A stretch of DNA of 47,459 bases, from positions 1 through 47,459 of the forward strand of contig JAFWZP010000111.1 in the NCBI GenBank assembly GCA_017522255.1, given 5' to 3'. The stretch's first letter is position 1, and every line of letters starts with the position of its first letter. Of the stretch, positions 23,991-34,486 are shown one piece after another. Below the pieces are notes generated by a model. That model did not search any database and had not been told where the DNA came from. It was given only the letters and a program-made list of their open reading frames with translations. The position numbers and the translations under genes are program-made. This DNA comes from Bacteroidales bacterium (GTDB lineage Bacteria > Bacteroidota > Bacteroidia > Bacteroidales > P3).

Positions 23991-25193
23991 ATGCTACACA
24001 ATAACAATACAAAACCCGATAAGGGATATGATTTTTCGCAGATTATAGTCCGCAAAGGTACATCATGCGTTAAACACGATATGATGAACCGTGATTTTGG
24101 TCGCAACGACCTATTGCCCATGTGGGTGGCAGATATGGATTTTGCTACTCCCGATTTTATTATGGAAGCCATAAAGCAGCGTTGCGAACACAACGTGTTG
24201 GGATATACATACGCAGGTAAAGAATATTACCAAGCAGTTATGTGGTGGCTGAAACGACATTATAATATTGATGCCGACAAAAAAGAACTGCATTATATAC
24301 CGGGCATAGTAGCAGGAATAGCATTTGCAATACAAGCATTTACCGGCGAAGGTGATAAAATAATGGTAACCACACCTGTATATCCTCCATTTATACACTT
24401 GCCTAACAACAACAACCGAACACTTATAACCTCGTCACTGCACATAAAAGATGGAAGATTTTGCATCAACTTCGACGATTTCAAGGAAAAAGTAAAAGGA
24501 TGCAAAATGTTTATTTTATCCAATCCACACAACCCGGGAGGTACTATATGGAGCAACGACGAGCTAAGCCAAATAGCACAAATATGCCACGAAAATAATT
24601 GTATGGTTATAAGCGACGAAATACATGCCGACCTAAACCTACGCAGCCAACACGCCAACACATTCTCTACGGTATCGGACATTGCAAAAGAAATATCAAT
24701 AACGTTTATAGCACCAAGCAAAACATTCAACATACCCGGTTTGGCATCGAGTGTGGCATATATTCCAAATGAAACATTGCGAAACCAATATTTTAACTAC
24801 ATTGATGGATACGAACTTGCCAATGGCAATGTATTTGCATACGTGGGTGCCACAGCAGCCTTTTCGGAACAAGGCGAAAAATGGTTGGAACAACTAAAAG
24901 TATATATACTCGAAAACATAAAGACACTTAAAATGTTCTTTGATACAAAAATGCCTAAAATAAAATACATATTGCCACAAGCATCGTATTTAGTATGGTT
25001 AGATTTTTCGGGATACGGACTTTCGCACCAAGAGGTGAAAGATTTACTTATAAATAAAGCAGGGGTGGCACTGAACGATGGCACCGACTTTGGCGGTAAA
25101 AACTATGAATGTTGCTTTAGAATAAACATCGGTTGTCCAATAAGCACATTGCAACAGGCATTGGATAAAATATATAACGCCTTTGAACAATAA
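23991..25193 (+). CDS. PatB-like pyridoxal-phosphate aminotransferase / cystathionine beta-lyase
   Basis: The protein of about 400 residues is a fold-type I PLP enzyme. LPMWVADMDFATP near the N-terminus, SNPHNPGG, ISDEIHADL and the PLP lysine in APSKTFNIPGL identify the MalY/PatB group, which cleaves cystathionine or related C-S bonds to give homocysteine, pyruvate and ammonia. The ATG at 23,991 is chosen, because an earlier in-frame start at 23,865 would overlap tsaD by about 100 bases and adds non-family sequence. It is likely co-transcribed with tsaD. Confidence 0.9.
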   Translation: MLHNNNTKPDKGYDFSQIIVRKGTSCVKHDMMNRDFGRNDLLPMWVADMDFATPDFIMEAIKQRCEHNVLGYTYAGKEYYQAVMWWLKRHYNIDADKKELHYIPGIVAGIAFAIQAFTGEGDKIMVTTPVYPPFIHLPNNNNRTLITSSLHIKDGRFCINFDDFKEKVKGCKMFILSNPHNPGGTIWSNDELSQIAQICHENNCMVISDEIHADLNLRSQHANTFSTVSDIAKEISITFIAPSKTFNIPGLASSVAYIPNETLRNQYFNYIDGYELANGNVFAYVGATAAFSEQGEKWLEQLKVYILENIKTLKMFFDTKMPKIKYILPQASYLVWLDFSGYGLSHQEVKDLLINKAGVALNDGTDFGGKNYECCFRINIGCPISTLQQALDKIYNAFEQ

Positions 25194-25233
25194 ACCTAAT
25201 AATTAGTGTATAGAAATCAAATAAACAATAGTT

Positions 25234-26544
25234 ATGATACAATTGAAAATTGACAGAAAATATCTTGAACGCTTTGTAAATACAAACGAAATAGATGCTA
25301 TAGCCGACGAAGTGATGGAAGCACAAAAAATATTGAATAACGGCAGTGGTAAAGGCAACGACTTTTTGGGTTGGATAACATTACCCGATGAGATAGATGC
25401 TGACCTTATAGCACGTATCAAACACGATGCTGACCTTATAGCACAAAAAGCCAAAGTATACGTTGTGGTAGGAATAGGAGGAAGCTATTTGGGAGCCCGT
25501 GCTGTGATAGAAGCATTGCAAAGCGAACTTTCGGTGTTGGAAACCAATCGCACACACCCCTATATAATATATGCAGGACACACATTGAGCGAAGACTATT
25601 ATGCCAAACTTATAGAAATACTGGATAACACCGACTATGCACTCACCGTTATAAGCAAAAGTGGAACCACCACCGAACCGGCAGTGGCTTTCAGAATACT
25701 TAAAAAACATTTGGAAAAAAAATATGGTGTAGAAGAGGCAAGAACAAGAATAATAGCAATAACCGATCAAAAGAAAGGAGCCTTACACAACATAGCACAG
25801 AAGGAAGGCTACAGCATGTATGTGATACCGGATAATGTGGGAGGTCGTTACAGCGTGCTCACCCCTGTGGGATTGTTGCCTATAGCAGTGGCCGGCTACG
25901 ACATAGAAACTTTGATAAAAGGTGCACAAGAAATGCATAATATTGTTTCGCAAGAAATATCGGTATATGACAACCCTGCCTTGCTGTATGCAGCAATTAG
26001 AAACATACTTTACCGCAAAGGTAAGAAGATTGAAATGATGGTGGCATACGAACCCACCCTTAGATTTGTAGCTGAATGGTGGAAACAACTATACGGCGAA
26101 AGCGAAGGTAAAGACGGAAAAGGCATACTGCCTCATAGTGTTACATTCACCACCGACCTACACAGTATGGGACAATACATACAAGATGGTGAAAGAATAA
26201 TAATGGAAACAGTACTCAAAGTAAATAATTCGAGCAACCATGTAAACATACCTTACGATGAAGCCGATGGAGATGGATTAAACTATTTGCAACAAAAAAC
26301 ATTAACCGAAATAAATCATTGTGCATCGGAAGGCACTGCTATAGCCCATGTGGATGGAGGAGTGCCTGTAACCACCATCGAAATGGAGAGAATAAACGAA
26401 GAAATCATAGGACAACTATTTTATATGATGGAATATGCTTGTGGTGTAAGTGGATATATCTTAAAAGTAAATCCATTCGACCAACCGGGAGTGGAAGCAT
26501 ACAAACGAAATATGTTCCACTTATTAGGTAAAAAAGGATATTGA
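25234..26544 (+). CDS. pgi: Glucose-6-phosphate isomerase
   Basis: This 436-residue enzyme interconverts glucose 6-phosphate and fructose 6-phosphate. Family signatures are VVGIGGSYLGARAVIEAL, VISKSGTTTEPAVAFR, DNVGGRYSVLTPVGLLP and, at the C-terminal end, NPFDQPGVEAYK. Length matches the short bacterial type. Near residues 55-75, two DADLIA units are encoded by identical 19-nt stretches exactly 30 nt apart, a recent in-frame duplication or chance. It ends near convergent glyS, separated by hairpins. Confidence 0.96.
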   Translation: MIQLKIDRKYLERFVNTNEIDAIADEVMEAQKILNNGSGKGNDFLGWITLPDEIDADLIARIKHDADLIAQKAKVYVVVGIGGSYLGARAVIEALQSELSVLETNRTHPYIIYAGHTLSEDYYAKLIEILDNTDYALTVISKSGTTTEPAVAFRILKKHLEKKYGVEEARTRIIAITDQKKGALHNIAQKEGYSMYVIPDNVGGRYSVLTPVGLLPIAVAGYDIETLIKGAQEMHNIVSQEISVYDNPALLYAAIRNILYRKGKKIEMMVAYEPTLRFVAEWWKQLYGESEGKDGKGILPHSVTFTTDLHSMGQYIQDGERIIMETVLKVNNSSNHVNIPYDEADGDGLNYLQQKTLTEINHCASEGTAIAHVDGGVPVTTIEMERINEEIIGQLFYMMEYACGVSGYILKVNPFDQPGVEAYKRNMFHLLGKKGY

Positions 26545-26580
26545 TACCGGAGATATAAATAACGAACGATCATTTTCGCA

Positions 26581-26620
26581 AAACCGAATATTCACTTTCA
26601 AATAAATGAATATTCGGTTT
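26581..26620. terminator. Perfect 14-bp hairpin between pgi and glyS
   Basis: AAACCGAATATTCA (26,581-26,594) and TGAATATTCGGTTT (26,607-26,620) are exact inverted copies with a 12-nt loop, followed by TG and preceded by A-rich sequence. It is the first hairpin after pgi and can work as a bidirectional terminator. Confidence 0.65.
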
Positions 26621-26675
26621 GTATGTATATGAATATTCGAAAAATAAAAAGCGAACGTTCACTTTATAAAGAAAA

Positions 26676-26706
26676 CGCACAATAAGTTATAGAGACCTAT
26701 TGTGCG
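26676..26706 (-). terminator. Terminator for glyS
   Basis: CGCACAATA (26,676-26,684) and TATTGTGCG (26,698-26,706) form a perfect 9-bp stem with a 13-nt loop. On the minus strand it is followed by TTTTCTTT, which suits termination of glyS. Confidence 0.65.
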
Positions 26707-26753
26707 ATAAAAAACACAGAAATGTTGATGTCAATGTGCAACAATATTTATTC

Positions 26754-28280
26754 TTACATCTTTAAAGGTTGAATTTTTTCAGCTAAATAAGCATTCAAAT
26801 TATCTGCATTTATTCTTTCTTGTATCATGGTATCTCGTTCGCGGATAGTAACGGTATTATCTACAAGAGTTTGATTGTCAACCGTAACACAATAAGGAGT
26901 ACCTATTGCATCTTGTCGGCGATAGCGTCGTCCAATAGCATCTTTTTCATCGTATTGTACCATATAGTTAAACTTCAAATTGTCTACTATTTCGCGAGCC
27001 TTTTCGGGTAAACCATCTTTCTTAACAAGCGGAAGTATAGCCACTTTGTATGGTGCCAATATTGCAGGTATTTTCATTAACACACGTTCTGAACCATCTT
27101 CCAATTTTTCTTCTTGATATGCATAGCTGAATATAGCAAGGAATGTGCGGTCGAGACCGATGGAGGTTTCGATAACGTATGGAGTATAACTTTCGTTGAT
27201 TTCAGAATCAAAGTATTGAAGCTTTTTACCCGAAAATTCGCTATGACGCGAAAGGTCGAAGTCGGTACGGCTATGAATACCTTCCAATTCTTTGAAACCG
27301 AATGGAAATTCAAACTCGATGTCGGTAGCAGCATTGGCATAATGTGCCAATTTTTCATGGTCATGGAAACGATATTTGCTTTCGGGTATGCCCAACGAAA
27401 GATGCCATTTGCGACGTGTTTCTTTCCAATGTTCAAACCATTTCAACTCTTCTCCCGGACGAACAAAGAACTGCATTTCCATTTGTTCAAACTCTCTCAT
27501 TCGGAATATAAACTGACGTGCAACTATTTCGTTTCTAAATGCTTTGCCTATCTGAGCTATACCAAAAGGTATCTTCATTCGACCGGTTTTTTGTACGTTA
27601 AGGAAGTTTACAAAAATACCTTGAGCTGTTTCGGGACGAAGATAAATAGTATCGGCTCCCTCAGCCACTGAACCCATTTGTGTAGCAAACATAAGATTAA
27701 ATTGTCTTACATCTGTCCAATTTCTACTTCCCGATATAGGGCATACAATACCTAAATCTAATATAAGTTGCTTAATAGCATCAAGATTATTGTCGTTCAT
27801 TGCCTCGGCAAAGCGTGCTGTAATGTCATCAATTTTAGATTGATATTCAAGCACTCTTGCATTGGTAGAGCGAAACATTGCTTCATCAAAATTCTCAAAA
27901 CGTTTTGCAGCCTTATCTACCTCTTTCTTTATCTTTTCTTCTATTTTTGCAATATGATCTTCGATGAGAACATCAGCACGATAACGTTTTTTAGAATCTT
28001 TATTATCTATCAAAGGATCATTGAAAGCATCAACGTGCCCCGATGCTTTCCATATTTTGGGGTGCATAAAGATGCCGGAATCAATACCAACAATGTTTTC
28101 GTTGTATTGTACCATACTCTTCCACCAATAGTTTTTTATATTGTTTTTAAGTTCAACACCTAACTGACCATAGTCATAAACGGCTGCCAAACCATCATAA
28201 ATTTCGCTCGATGGAAATATAAATCCATACTCTTTTGCATGTGATATTATCTTTTTAAAAGCATCTTCGTTGTTTGCCAT
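26754..28280 (-). CDS. glyS: Glycyl-tRNA synthetase, single-chain class II
   Basis: The 508-residue enzyme has VYDYGQLGVELKNNI near the N-terminus, CPISGSRNWTDVRQFNLMF and YLRPETAQGIFVNF in the middle (class II motif region), RNEIVARQFIFRMREFEQME and EGIHSRTDFDL, and a C-terminal anticodon-binding domain (KVAILPLVKKDGLPEKAREI). This is the homodimeric alpha-2 type, not the alpha-beta type of E. coli. It charges tRNA-Gly in the cytosol. It stands alone, convergent with pgi and facing away from gyrA. Confidence 0.97.
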   Translation of the reverse strand: MANNEDAFKKIISHAKEYGFIFPSSEIYDGLAAVYDYGQLGVELKNNIKNYWWKSMVQYNENIVGIDSGIFMHPKIWKASGHVDAFNDPLIDNKDSKKRYRADVLIEDHIAKIEEKIKKEVDKAAKRFENFDEAMFRSTNARVLEYQSKIDDITARFAEAMNDNNLDAIKQLILDLGIVCPISGSRNWTDVRQFNLMFATQMGSVAEGADTIYLRPETAQGIFVNFLNVQKTGRMKIPFGIAQIGKAFRNEIVARQFIFRMREFEQMEMQFFVRPGEELKWFEHWKETRRKWHLSLGIPESKYRFHDHEKLAHYANAATDIEFEFPFGFKELEGIHSRTDFDLSRHSEFSGKKLQYFDSEINESYTPYVIETSIGLDRTFLAIFSYAYQEEKLEDGSERVLMKIPAILAPYKVAILPLVKKDGLPEKAREIVDNLKFNYMVQYDEKDAIGRRYRRQDAIGTPYCVTVDNQTLVDNTVTIRERDTMIQERINADNLNAYLAEKIQPLKM

Positions 28281-28966
28281 AATGTATATATAATTTATTA
28301 CTAATATTTTAATACTAAGTTTAATGTGTAAAATGGTCTACAAAAGTACGCTTTTTTTTGCGACAAAAAAATATTTTATCACTTTTTTTAGTCAAATCGT
28401 ATAGTTGATTGTATTCAAGAAATGTTAAAGAAAAAATACAAATGTTAAACACATATCAAAAACACATCACGATAAGGTTGAAAATTCCTCGCGATGGAGT
28501 AGAGTTTTTATCACGATATACCACAATCAGAGTCGTGATATAGTTGTAACAACCTCGCGACCCTATTATAAAAAGCTCTCCATTCATCTGAAAGAGGAAA
28601 TAATTGCATAAAAAAGCAAGCATAATGATTTTTTAGAAAAATAATCACACTTAAATATCAACCACTTACAGGAATAACCTTTCGAGAGTTGGATATTCGA
28701 TTTCTTTGCAGACATCATCTAAAATATATTCCCATTTTTGAGTTAAATAAGCATCCATTAATATAATATAAATTCATTAATAAGTTAAATAAAATATCAC
28801 GAAACAAAAAGCCATAAAGGGTAGGGGATAGAATATTCTATTCAAATTGTTGATAATATAATTAAAAGAGCTATTGCATGTTTTCTTTAAAATTCGTATC
28901 TTTGCATATTGTTACAAAAAGAGAAGTAACTGCAAAATATTGTAGAACAATTGACTATATAAAAAG
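28281..28966. other. Divergent glyS-gyrA intergenic region
   Basis: No gene is seen in 686 bases. There is a possible glyS -7 box (minus-strand TACTTTTG, 28,348-28,341). An inverted repeat TATCACGA/TCGTGATA (28,509-28,516 with 28,533-28,540) is flanked by TCCTCGCGATGG and ACCTCGCGACC. The gyrA promoter is at the right end. The rest is A/T-rich without clear structure. Confidence 0.55.
28874..28905 (+). promoter_or_regulatory. Promoter of gyrA
   Basis: TTG (28,874-28,876), 20 bp, then TATCTTTGC (28,897-28,905), with a leader of about 55 nt before the ATG. Confidence 0.7.
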
Positions 28967-31498
28967 ATGCAATCGGAAAACGAAAAAATTATCAAGGTTG
29001 ATATAGAAACGCAAATGAAAAGTGCGTATATCGACTATGCGATGAGTGTAATAGTAAGTAGAGCATTGCCTGATGTGAGAGATGGAATGAAACCTGTTCA
29101 TCGTCGTATCTTGTTTGCAATGAATGAGATGGGTATTCAGCATAATACTAAGCATAAAAAAAGTGCTCGTATCGTGGGAGAAGTATTAGGTAAATATCAC
29201 CCCCATGGCGACTTTTCGGTATATGATGCTATGGTGCGTTTGGCTCAAGAATGGAACATGCGATATATGCTTGTAGATGGACAAGGAAACTTTGGATCGA
29301 TAGATGGCGATTCGGCTGCTGCTATGCGTTATACCGAAGCTCGACTACAACAGATTTCTAATGAAATACTTGCTGACATAGATAAAGATACAATAGATTT
29401 CCAAAAGAACTTTGATGACACTCTTGACGAACCTACAGTATTGCCTACCAAAATTCCTCTTTTGCTGATAAATGGTGCCAGCGGTATTGCTGTGGGTATG
29501 GCTACCAATATGCCGCCTCACAATCTTTCGGAAGTAATAGATGGAGTCCTTCAATATATTGATAATGAAAATATAACTGTTGAAGAATTGATGCAGTACA
29601 TCAAAGCTCCGGATTTTCCAAACGGTGGAATTATTTATGGTTACAATGGAGTAAAAGATGCCTACGAAACAGGTAGAGGTAGAGTGGTATTGAGAGCCGA
29701 AACCACAATAGAAACCGATGCCAAAGGTAGAAATATAATAATAGCTCATGATGTTCCTTATCAAGTGAATAAGGCCGAGATGATAAAGCGACAAGCAGCA
29801 TTGGTAAAAGAAGGCAAAATCGAAGGCATTACAGACATTCGAGATGAAAGCGATAAGGATGGTATAAGAGTGGTATACGAATTACGCCATGATGTAGTAC
29901 CAAATGTCGTATTGAATAAATTATTTCAATACAGCGAGTTGCAAAGCTCTTTTGGTGTAAACAATATAGCATTGGTAAAAGGTCGTCCAATGTTGTTGAG
30001 TTTGAAAGATATAATATCACACTTTGTTGACCATAGAATAGAAGTAGTTACTCGTCGTACTCGTTACGAGTTGGCCGAAGCCGAAAAACGTGCTCACATC
30101 CTTGAAGGATTGTTGAAAGCATTGGATATAATAGATGAAATTATTGCTTTAATAAGAGCTTCTCAATCTGTTGAAGATGCGAGAAATGGTTTGATGGAGA
30201 AATATAATTTCAGCGAATTGCAAGCACGTGCCATTGTAGAAATGCGTTTGCGTCAGTTGGCAGGTTTGGAACGTAAAAAGTTACAAGATGAGTACGATGA
30301 ACTAATGAAATTTATTGCACGCTGCAAAGAAATTTTGGAAAACCATGATGTACTTATGGGTGTGATAAAAGCAGAGTTGATAGCCATAAAAGAAAAATAT
30401 GGCGATGAACGTCGTTCCAGAATCGAATACGCAGCAAGCAATTTCCGTATCGAAGATACCATAGCTGATGATGATGTGGTGATAACAATTTCACATCTTG
30501 GATACATAAAACGCACACAACTAAACGAATACCGCACGCAAAATAGGGGAGGCTATGGTTCTAAAGGTAGTGCTGTACGCAACGAAGATTTTGTTGAGCA
30601 TATATTCACTGCCACTAACCATAACTACTTATTGTTCTTTACCGAAAAGGGAAAATGCTTCTGGCTGAGAGCATTCGAGATACCGGAAGGAAGCAAAGAC
30701 TCGAAAGGTAGAACAATACAAAATCTTATCAATATCGAACCCGATGATAAGGTTAAAGCATACATAAATCTGAAAACATTGTCGGATCAAGAATATTTGG
30801 ATAATAACTATATTATATTGTGTACCAAAAAAGGAGTCATAAAGAAAACATCGTTGGAAGCATATTCACGTCCGCGTCAAAATGGAATTATAGCAATAAC
30901 AATCCGCGAAGGGGACGAACTATTGGAAGCTAAGATGACAAATGGTACATGCGAAATAATGATGGGTTCGAAATATGGCAAAGTGGTCCGTTTCAACGAA
31001 GAAAACGTACGTCCAATGGGTAGAAATGCTTCGGGAGTGAGAGGTATAACCTTACAAAACGAAGAAGATGAAGTTATTGGAATGCTATGTATCGATAATA
31101 AAGAAGAAAACATATTGGTAGTGTCAGAGAAAGGATACGGCAAACGTTCGGATCTTGAAGAATACAGAGTAACAAATAGGGGAGGTAAAGGAGTAAAAAC
31201 AATCAACATTACCGATAAAACAGGACAATTAATTGCCATAACCAACGTTACTGATGAAAATGATTTGATGATAATAAACAAATCAGGTATAGTAATACGC
31301 ATGAGAGTAGCTGATTTGAGAGTGTTGGGTCGTGCTACACAAGGTGTTAAACTTATCAACTTGCGTGGAAATGACGAAATAGCTTCGATAACCAAGGTTG
31401 ATACCGAAGACGAAGAAGTTTCGACAGAAATTAGCAATGATGTACAAACTGAAGCACACGAAAATAATACTTCAAACGAAAATATAGAAAATAAATAG
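28967..31498 (+). CDS. gyrA: DNA gyrase subunit A with Phe at the Ser83 position
   Basis: This 843-residue type IIA topoisomerase subunit cuts and rejoins DNA for negative supercoiling together with GyrB. Tyr122 (MRYTEARL) is the catalytic tyrosine. [19 protein letters not shown] and GKYHPHGD are universal. The C-terminal beta-pinwheel has GyrA-box-like [10 protein letters not shown] and TNRGGKG, and an acidic tail follows. The quinolone-resistance region reads GDFSVYDAM, so residue 83 is Phe where E. coli and susceptible Bacteroides have Ser; residue 87 is Asp. ParC is a less likely identity, because the GyrA-box-like motif and numbering fit GyrA. Confidence 0.93.
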   Translation: MQSENEKIIKVDIETQMKSAYIDYAMSVIVSRALPDVRDGMKPVHRRILFAMNEMGIQHNTKHKKSARIVGEVLGKYHPHGDFSVYDAMVRLAQEWNMRYMLVDGQGNFGSIDGDSAAAMRYTEARLQQISNEILADIDKDTIDFQKNFDDTLDEPTVLPTKIPLLLINGASGIAVGMATNMPPHNLSEVIDGVLQYIDNENITVEELMQYIKAPDFPNGGIIYGYNGVKDAYETGRGRVVLRAETTIETDAKGRNIIIAHDVPYQVNKAEMIKRQAALVKEGKIEGITDIRDESDKDGIRVVYELRHDVVPNVVLNKLFQYSELQSSFGVNNIALVKGRPMLLSLKDIISHFVDHRIEVVTRRTRYELAEAEKRAHILEGLLKALDIIDEIIALIRASQSVEDARNGLMEKYNFSELQARAIVEMRLRQLAGLERKKLQDEYDELMKFIARCKEILENHDVLMGVIKAELIAIKEKYGDERRSRIEYAASNFRIEDTIADDDVVITISHLGYIKRTQLNEYRTQNRGGYGSKGSAVRNEDFVEHIFTATNHNYLLFFTEKGKCFWLRAFEIPEGSKDSKGRTIQNLINIEPDDKVKAYINLKTLSDQEYLDNNYIILCTKKGVIKKTSLEAYSRPRQNGIIAITIREGDELLEAKMTNGTCEIMMGSKYGKVVRFNEENVRPMGRNASGVRGITLQNEEDEVIGMLCIDNKEENILVVSEKGYGKRSDLEEYRVTNRGGKGVKTINITDKTGQLIAITNVTDENDLMIINKSGIVIRMRVADLRVLGRATQGVKLINLRGNDEIASITKVDTEDEEVSTEISNDVQTEAHENNTSNENIENK

Positions 31499-31529
31499 AA
31501 TAAATAACAGAAAATAAAACTTGTCAATT

Positions 31530-32768
31530 ATGAGAAAAATAACATTAATTGTTGCACTTATCGGATTGAGTATTGCAGCAAACGCTCAATCAGTAAAATT
31601 ACAAAGTGCCATATCGGATTTAAGAAATGGTCGTTTAAATAAAGCAAAGGCCAATATTGATGCTGCTGCTGAGCATGAAGATACTAAGAATGATCCTAAA
31701 ACATGGATTTATAGAGGTTTAATCTATTGTCAATTAGGAGCACCAGATGTCAAAGACAAATATAAAGGATTGTGTGATAACTGTTTTGAAGTTGCCTACG
31801 AAGCAGCTTTGCGTTGCAAAGAATTGGATCAAACCAACGAATACAAAGAATTGAATAATAGTGTATTCCAAGCTGTAGGTGCAGCTTATTACAATAGTAC
31901 TGTGGATTTATATACAGCAGCTTCAAAAAATAACGATACAAATTTATACCGTCAAGCTATGCGTAAAGCTGAAGAGGTAATAAAAATCGGCAACAACACC
32001 GGTGATAAAAAATCAGCAAGCGACGCATATTGGATAGCAGGTTTGTCAGCTGAAATGCTTAAAGATATTGCTGCAATAGAAAAATACTACAAAGTTTTAG
32101 TTCGCCAAAAAACTGATAAAGAACGCGTGTATAAAGCACTTTTTGAAATATATCGTTCGCAAAACGACACTACAAAAGCGTTGAATATAGCTAGCACATA
32201 TTCTACAAGAAACCAACCCAATGATTTTAAATCTCATCTTTTGATGTCAACAGCATATCTATGGGTAGGCAATGTAGATAAAGCAAAAGAATCAGCAAAC
32301 ACAGCCATCGAGAAAGTTAGTGCTTCAAGCGACTCAGTTAAAGGTTTAGTATACTGCCAAATAGGAAATATTCTTAATGATGCAAAAGAATTTGAATTAG
32401 CTCAACAAAACTTCAATAATGCTTTAGCTTTGTCGAATGCAGGTGATATCGTAAAATTTGAAGCAAACCAAGGCTTAGGAATATTATACTACAATGAAGC
32501 TGCAAACTACATCGAAGCTGCAAATGCAGTTCCAATGACTGACGAAACAGGAAAATACGATGAGCTAATGAATAAATCTAAAGAACAATTTAAATTAGCT
32601 ATTCCACATTTTACAACATCTATGAAAATGGTTGAAAATGACAAATATAGAATTCAACAATATGTACAAGCATTGCGTGCTTTGAAAACTATATATGCCA
32701 GATTAGAGATGACCGATCAATTGCCTGATATAACAAATAGATTGAGAGCTATTGGTTTAGAAAATTAA
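31530..32768 (+). CDS. Secreted tetratricopeptide-repeat protein
   Basis: The protein of 412 residues has a cleavable signal peptide (MRKITLIVALIGLSIAANAQ), so it is periplasmic or outer-membrane associated, followed by helical TPR-type repeats over most of its length (for example KALFEIYRSQNDTTKALNIA and CQIGNILNDAKEFELAQQNF). TPR proteins of this kind often scaffold envelope complexes. The ATG at 31,530 is used rather than a TTG 9 nt upstream. It lies 31 nt after gyrA on the same strand and ends at a strong terminator. Confidence 0.85.
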   Translation: MRKITLIVALIGLSIAANAQSVKLQSAISDLRNGRLNKAKANIDAAAEHEDTKNDPKTWIYRGLIYCQLGAPDVKDKYKGLCDNCFEVAYEAALRCKELDQTNEYKELNNSVFQAVGAAYYNSTVDLYTAASKNNDTNLYRQAMRKAEEVIKIGNNTGDKKSASDAYWIAGLSAEMLKDIAAIEKYYKVLVRQKTDKERVYKALFEIYRSQNDTTKALNIASTYSTRNQPNDFKSHLLMSTAYLWVGNVDKAKESANTAIEKVSASSDSVKGLVYCQIGNILNDAKEFELAQQNFNNALALSNAGDIVKFEANQGLGILYYNEAANYIEAANAVPMTDETGKYDELMNKSKEQFKLAIPHFTTSMKMVENDKYRIQQYVQALRALKTIYARLEMTDQLPDITNRLRAIGLEN

Positions 32769-32781
32769 ACATTGAATTTGC

Positions 32782-32819
32782 TAAGAGGAGGTATGAAATC
32801 ATATCTCCTCTTATTTTTA
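32782..32819 (+). terminator. Strong intrinsic terminator after gyrA-TPR
   Basis: TAAGAGGAGGTATG (32,782-32,795), loop AAAT, CATATCTCCTCTTA (32,800-32,813): 14 bp with one G-U pair, followed by TTTTTATTTTAC. Confidence 0.9.
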
Positions 32820-33057
32820 TTTTACAACTTAACATAATGTAAATTATAATATGATATAGGGTTTTTATATCGTAAATCTTCCTGATACCAATTTTAACAC
32901 CTAAAAATATGATACAATAGAATATTTTTTAAATTCTAAAGGTCGCGAGAATTTAATATTTAAGTATCATATAAATATTTGATTTTTTTATAGCATTCTC
33001 GTAGAGTTTAGAAAAATCTAAAGTTGAATAAAATCCGGTAAAATTCAATTTATTTAT

Positions 33058-33351
33058 CTATTGAAAAACTATCGAATCGATTGCACTATAATTCAATTCG
33101 CTATTAATTTTAATTATAAGATCTTGTTTTTTATACGAAAGTTCATTACGCAATGCCGCCGAGGATATTTTTACATATAAAGTTTTGTTGCGTAATTTTA
33201 TATCTTGTGTAAGTTTTGATATCAAATCACCAACAACAAATCTGTAGGTTTTAATAATATCCATTTCATTTGCTTTATCAATCATATCGCAGTCTTTAAA
33301 CATCTGCTTCATAAGATCTTGTAACGTATGTTCGTTATAATCACTATTCAT
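33058..33351 (-). CDS. DUF721 family protein
   Basis: The 97-residue protein has the short DUF721 pattern (LQDLMKQMFKD near the start, then LYVKISSAALRNELSYKKQDLIIKINSEL). DUF721 proteins are commonly encoded next to recF and dnaA and are thought to bind nucleic acid, but the function is unproven. It starts 11 nt after recF on the same strand, the usual Bacteroidetes order. Confidence 0.8.
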   Translation of the reverse strand: MNSDYNEHTLQDLMKQMFKDCDMIDKANEMDIIKTYRFVVGDLISKLTQDIKLRNKTLYVKISSAALRNELSYKKQDLIIKINSELNYSAIDSIVFQ

Positions 33352-33362
33352 GGTATTTTATC

Positions 33363-34481
33363 TTATTCTTGCTCTATTATTTTATCTCTTTCTACACTGA
33401 ATATTTTGTGTTCAATTGGAGATTCTTCAAATATTGTTTCAACTCGTCCTTGCTGTGTATCAGTCAAAAACACTTGTCCAAATCTCTCGCTTCCAACCAA
33501 ATTAATCAGTTGTTTTACTCTAAAAATATCTAATTTGTCAAATACATCATCAAGCAATAATATTGGTTTTATGTTACGATTGTTGGCTATATATTCAAAC
33601 TGTGCTAATTTCAATGCCAATACAAACGTTTTTTGCTGTCCTTGAGAACCAAATTTTTTAATAGAAAATGCCTCCTCTCCTATCTTAAAATTCAAATCAT
33701 CTTTATGAACACCAATTGTAGTATACTGTGTGTAAGCATCTTTTGTCCAAGAATTTCGTAACAAATCTATAAAAGTTTCATTATGTAACTGAGATTCATA
33801 ATCGATTAAAACAGGTTCTTCAACAGCCGAAATCATAGTATAATACTTATTAAATATCGGTATGAATTTTGCCAGAAATATATTCCGTTTTTCATATATT
33901 GGCATTCCCAAACGTACAAGTTGTTCGTCCCAAAGTTGCAACATTGCTTCATCAAAATGCCTATCTTCATAAAATCGCTTCAACAATTTATTACGTTGCT
34001 CTAGTGCTTTTTGATATTGAAGAAGCTCTTCGAGATACAAATTATCTATTTGAGAAATAACTCCATCCAAAAACTTTCGTCGCACCTCACTTCCTCCTTG
34101 AATTAAATCTTGGTCGTACGGAGAAATCATTACTAATGGTATTTTGCCTATGTGTTCAGATATTTTGGAATATAACTTTTTATTATACTTTACCTGTTTG
34201 CTTTGTCCTCGTTTTTGAATACACGACACATGTTGTGGCTCTTTGGTATCTCCAAATACGTAATTGCCATGCACTGCAAAAAAAGGTTCGTTGTATTTTA
34301 TATTCTGATTATCAGCTGAATTAAAATAACTTTTGGTAAAAGATAAATAATATATGGCATCCAGCAAATTGGTTTTGCCCACTCCGTTGTTGCCAACAAG
34401 GCAATTTACATTGTGCGAAAAAGAAATTTCTACTTCGCCATAGTTTTTAAAATTAGACAACTTTATATTTTTTAAATACAT
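33363..34481 (-). CDS. recF: DNA replication and repair protein RecF
   Basis: The 372-residue SMC-like ATPase has Walker A GNNGVGKT (residues 30-37), the ABC signature region SQGQQKTF and Walker B ILLLDDVFDKLD. It loads RecA at single-strand gaps together with RecO and RecR. The ATG at 34,481 is chosen. An upstream in-frame start would overlap ispH and adds 17 non-family residues, while MYLKNIKLSNFKNY is the standard RecF beginning. It begins 5 nt after ispH, so the genes form one unit with DUF721. Confidence 0.95.
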   Translation of the reverse strand: MYLKNIKLSNFKNYGEVEISFSHNVNCLVGNNGVGKTNLLDAIYYLSFTKSYFNSADNQNIKYNEPFFAVHGNYVFGDTKEPQHVSCIQKRGQSKQVKYNKKLYSKISEHIGKIPLVMISPYDQDLIQGGSEVRRKFLDGVISQIDNLYLEELLQYQKALEQRNKLLKRFYEDRHFDEAMLQLWDEQLVRLGMPIYEKRNIFLAKFIPIFNKYYTMISAVEEPVLIDYESQLHNETFIDLLRNSWTKDAYTQYTTIGVHKDDLNFKIGEEAFSIKKFGSQGQQKTFVLALKLAQFEYIANNRNIKPILLLDDVFDKLDIFRVKQLINLVGSERFGQVFLTDTQQGRVETIFEESPIEHKIFSVERDKIIEQE

Positions 34482-34486
34482 AGGCT

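Noticed and set aside
28967-31498. ParC instead of GyrA
   Set aside because: GyrA-box-like motifs, residue numbering of the active site and the pinwheel tail fit GyrA better.
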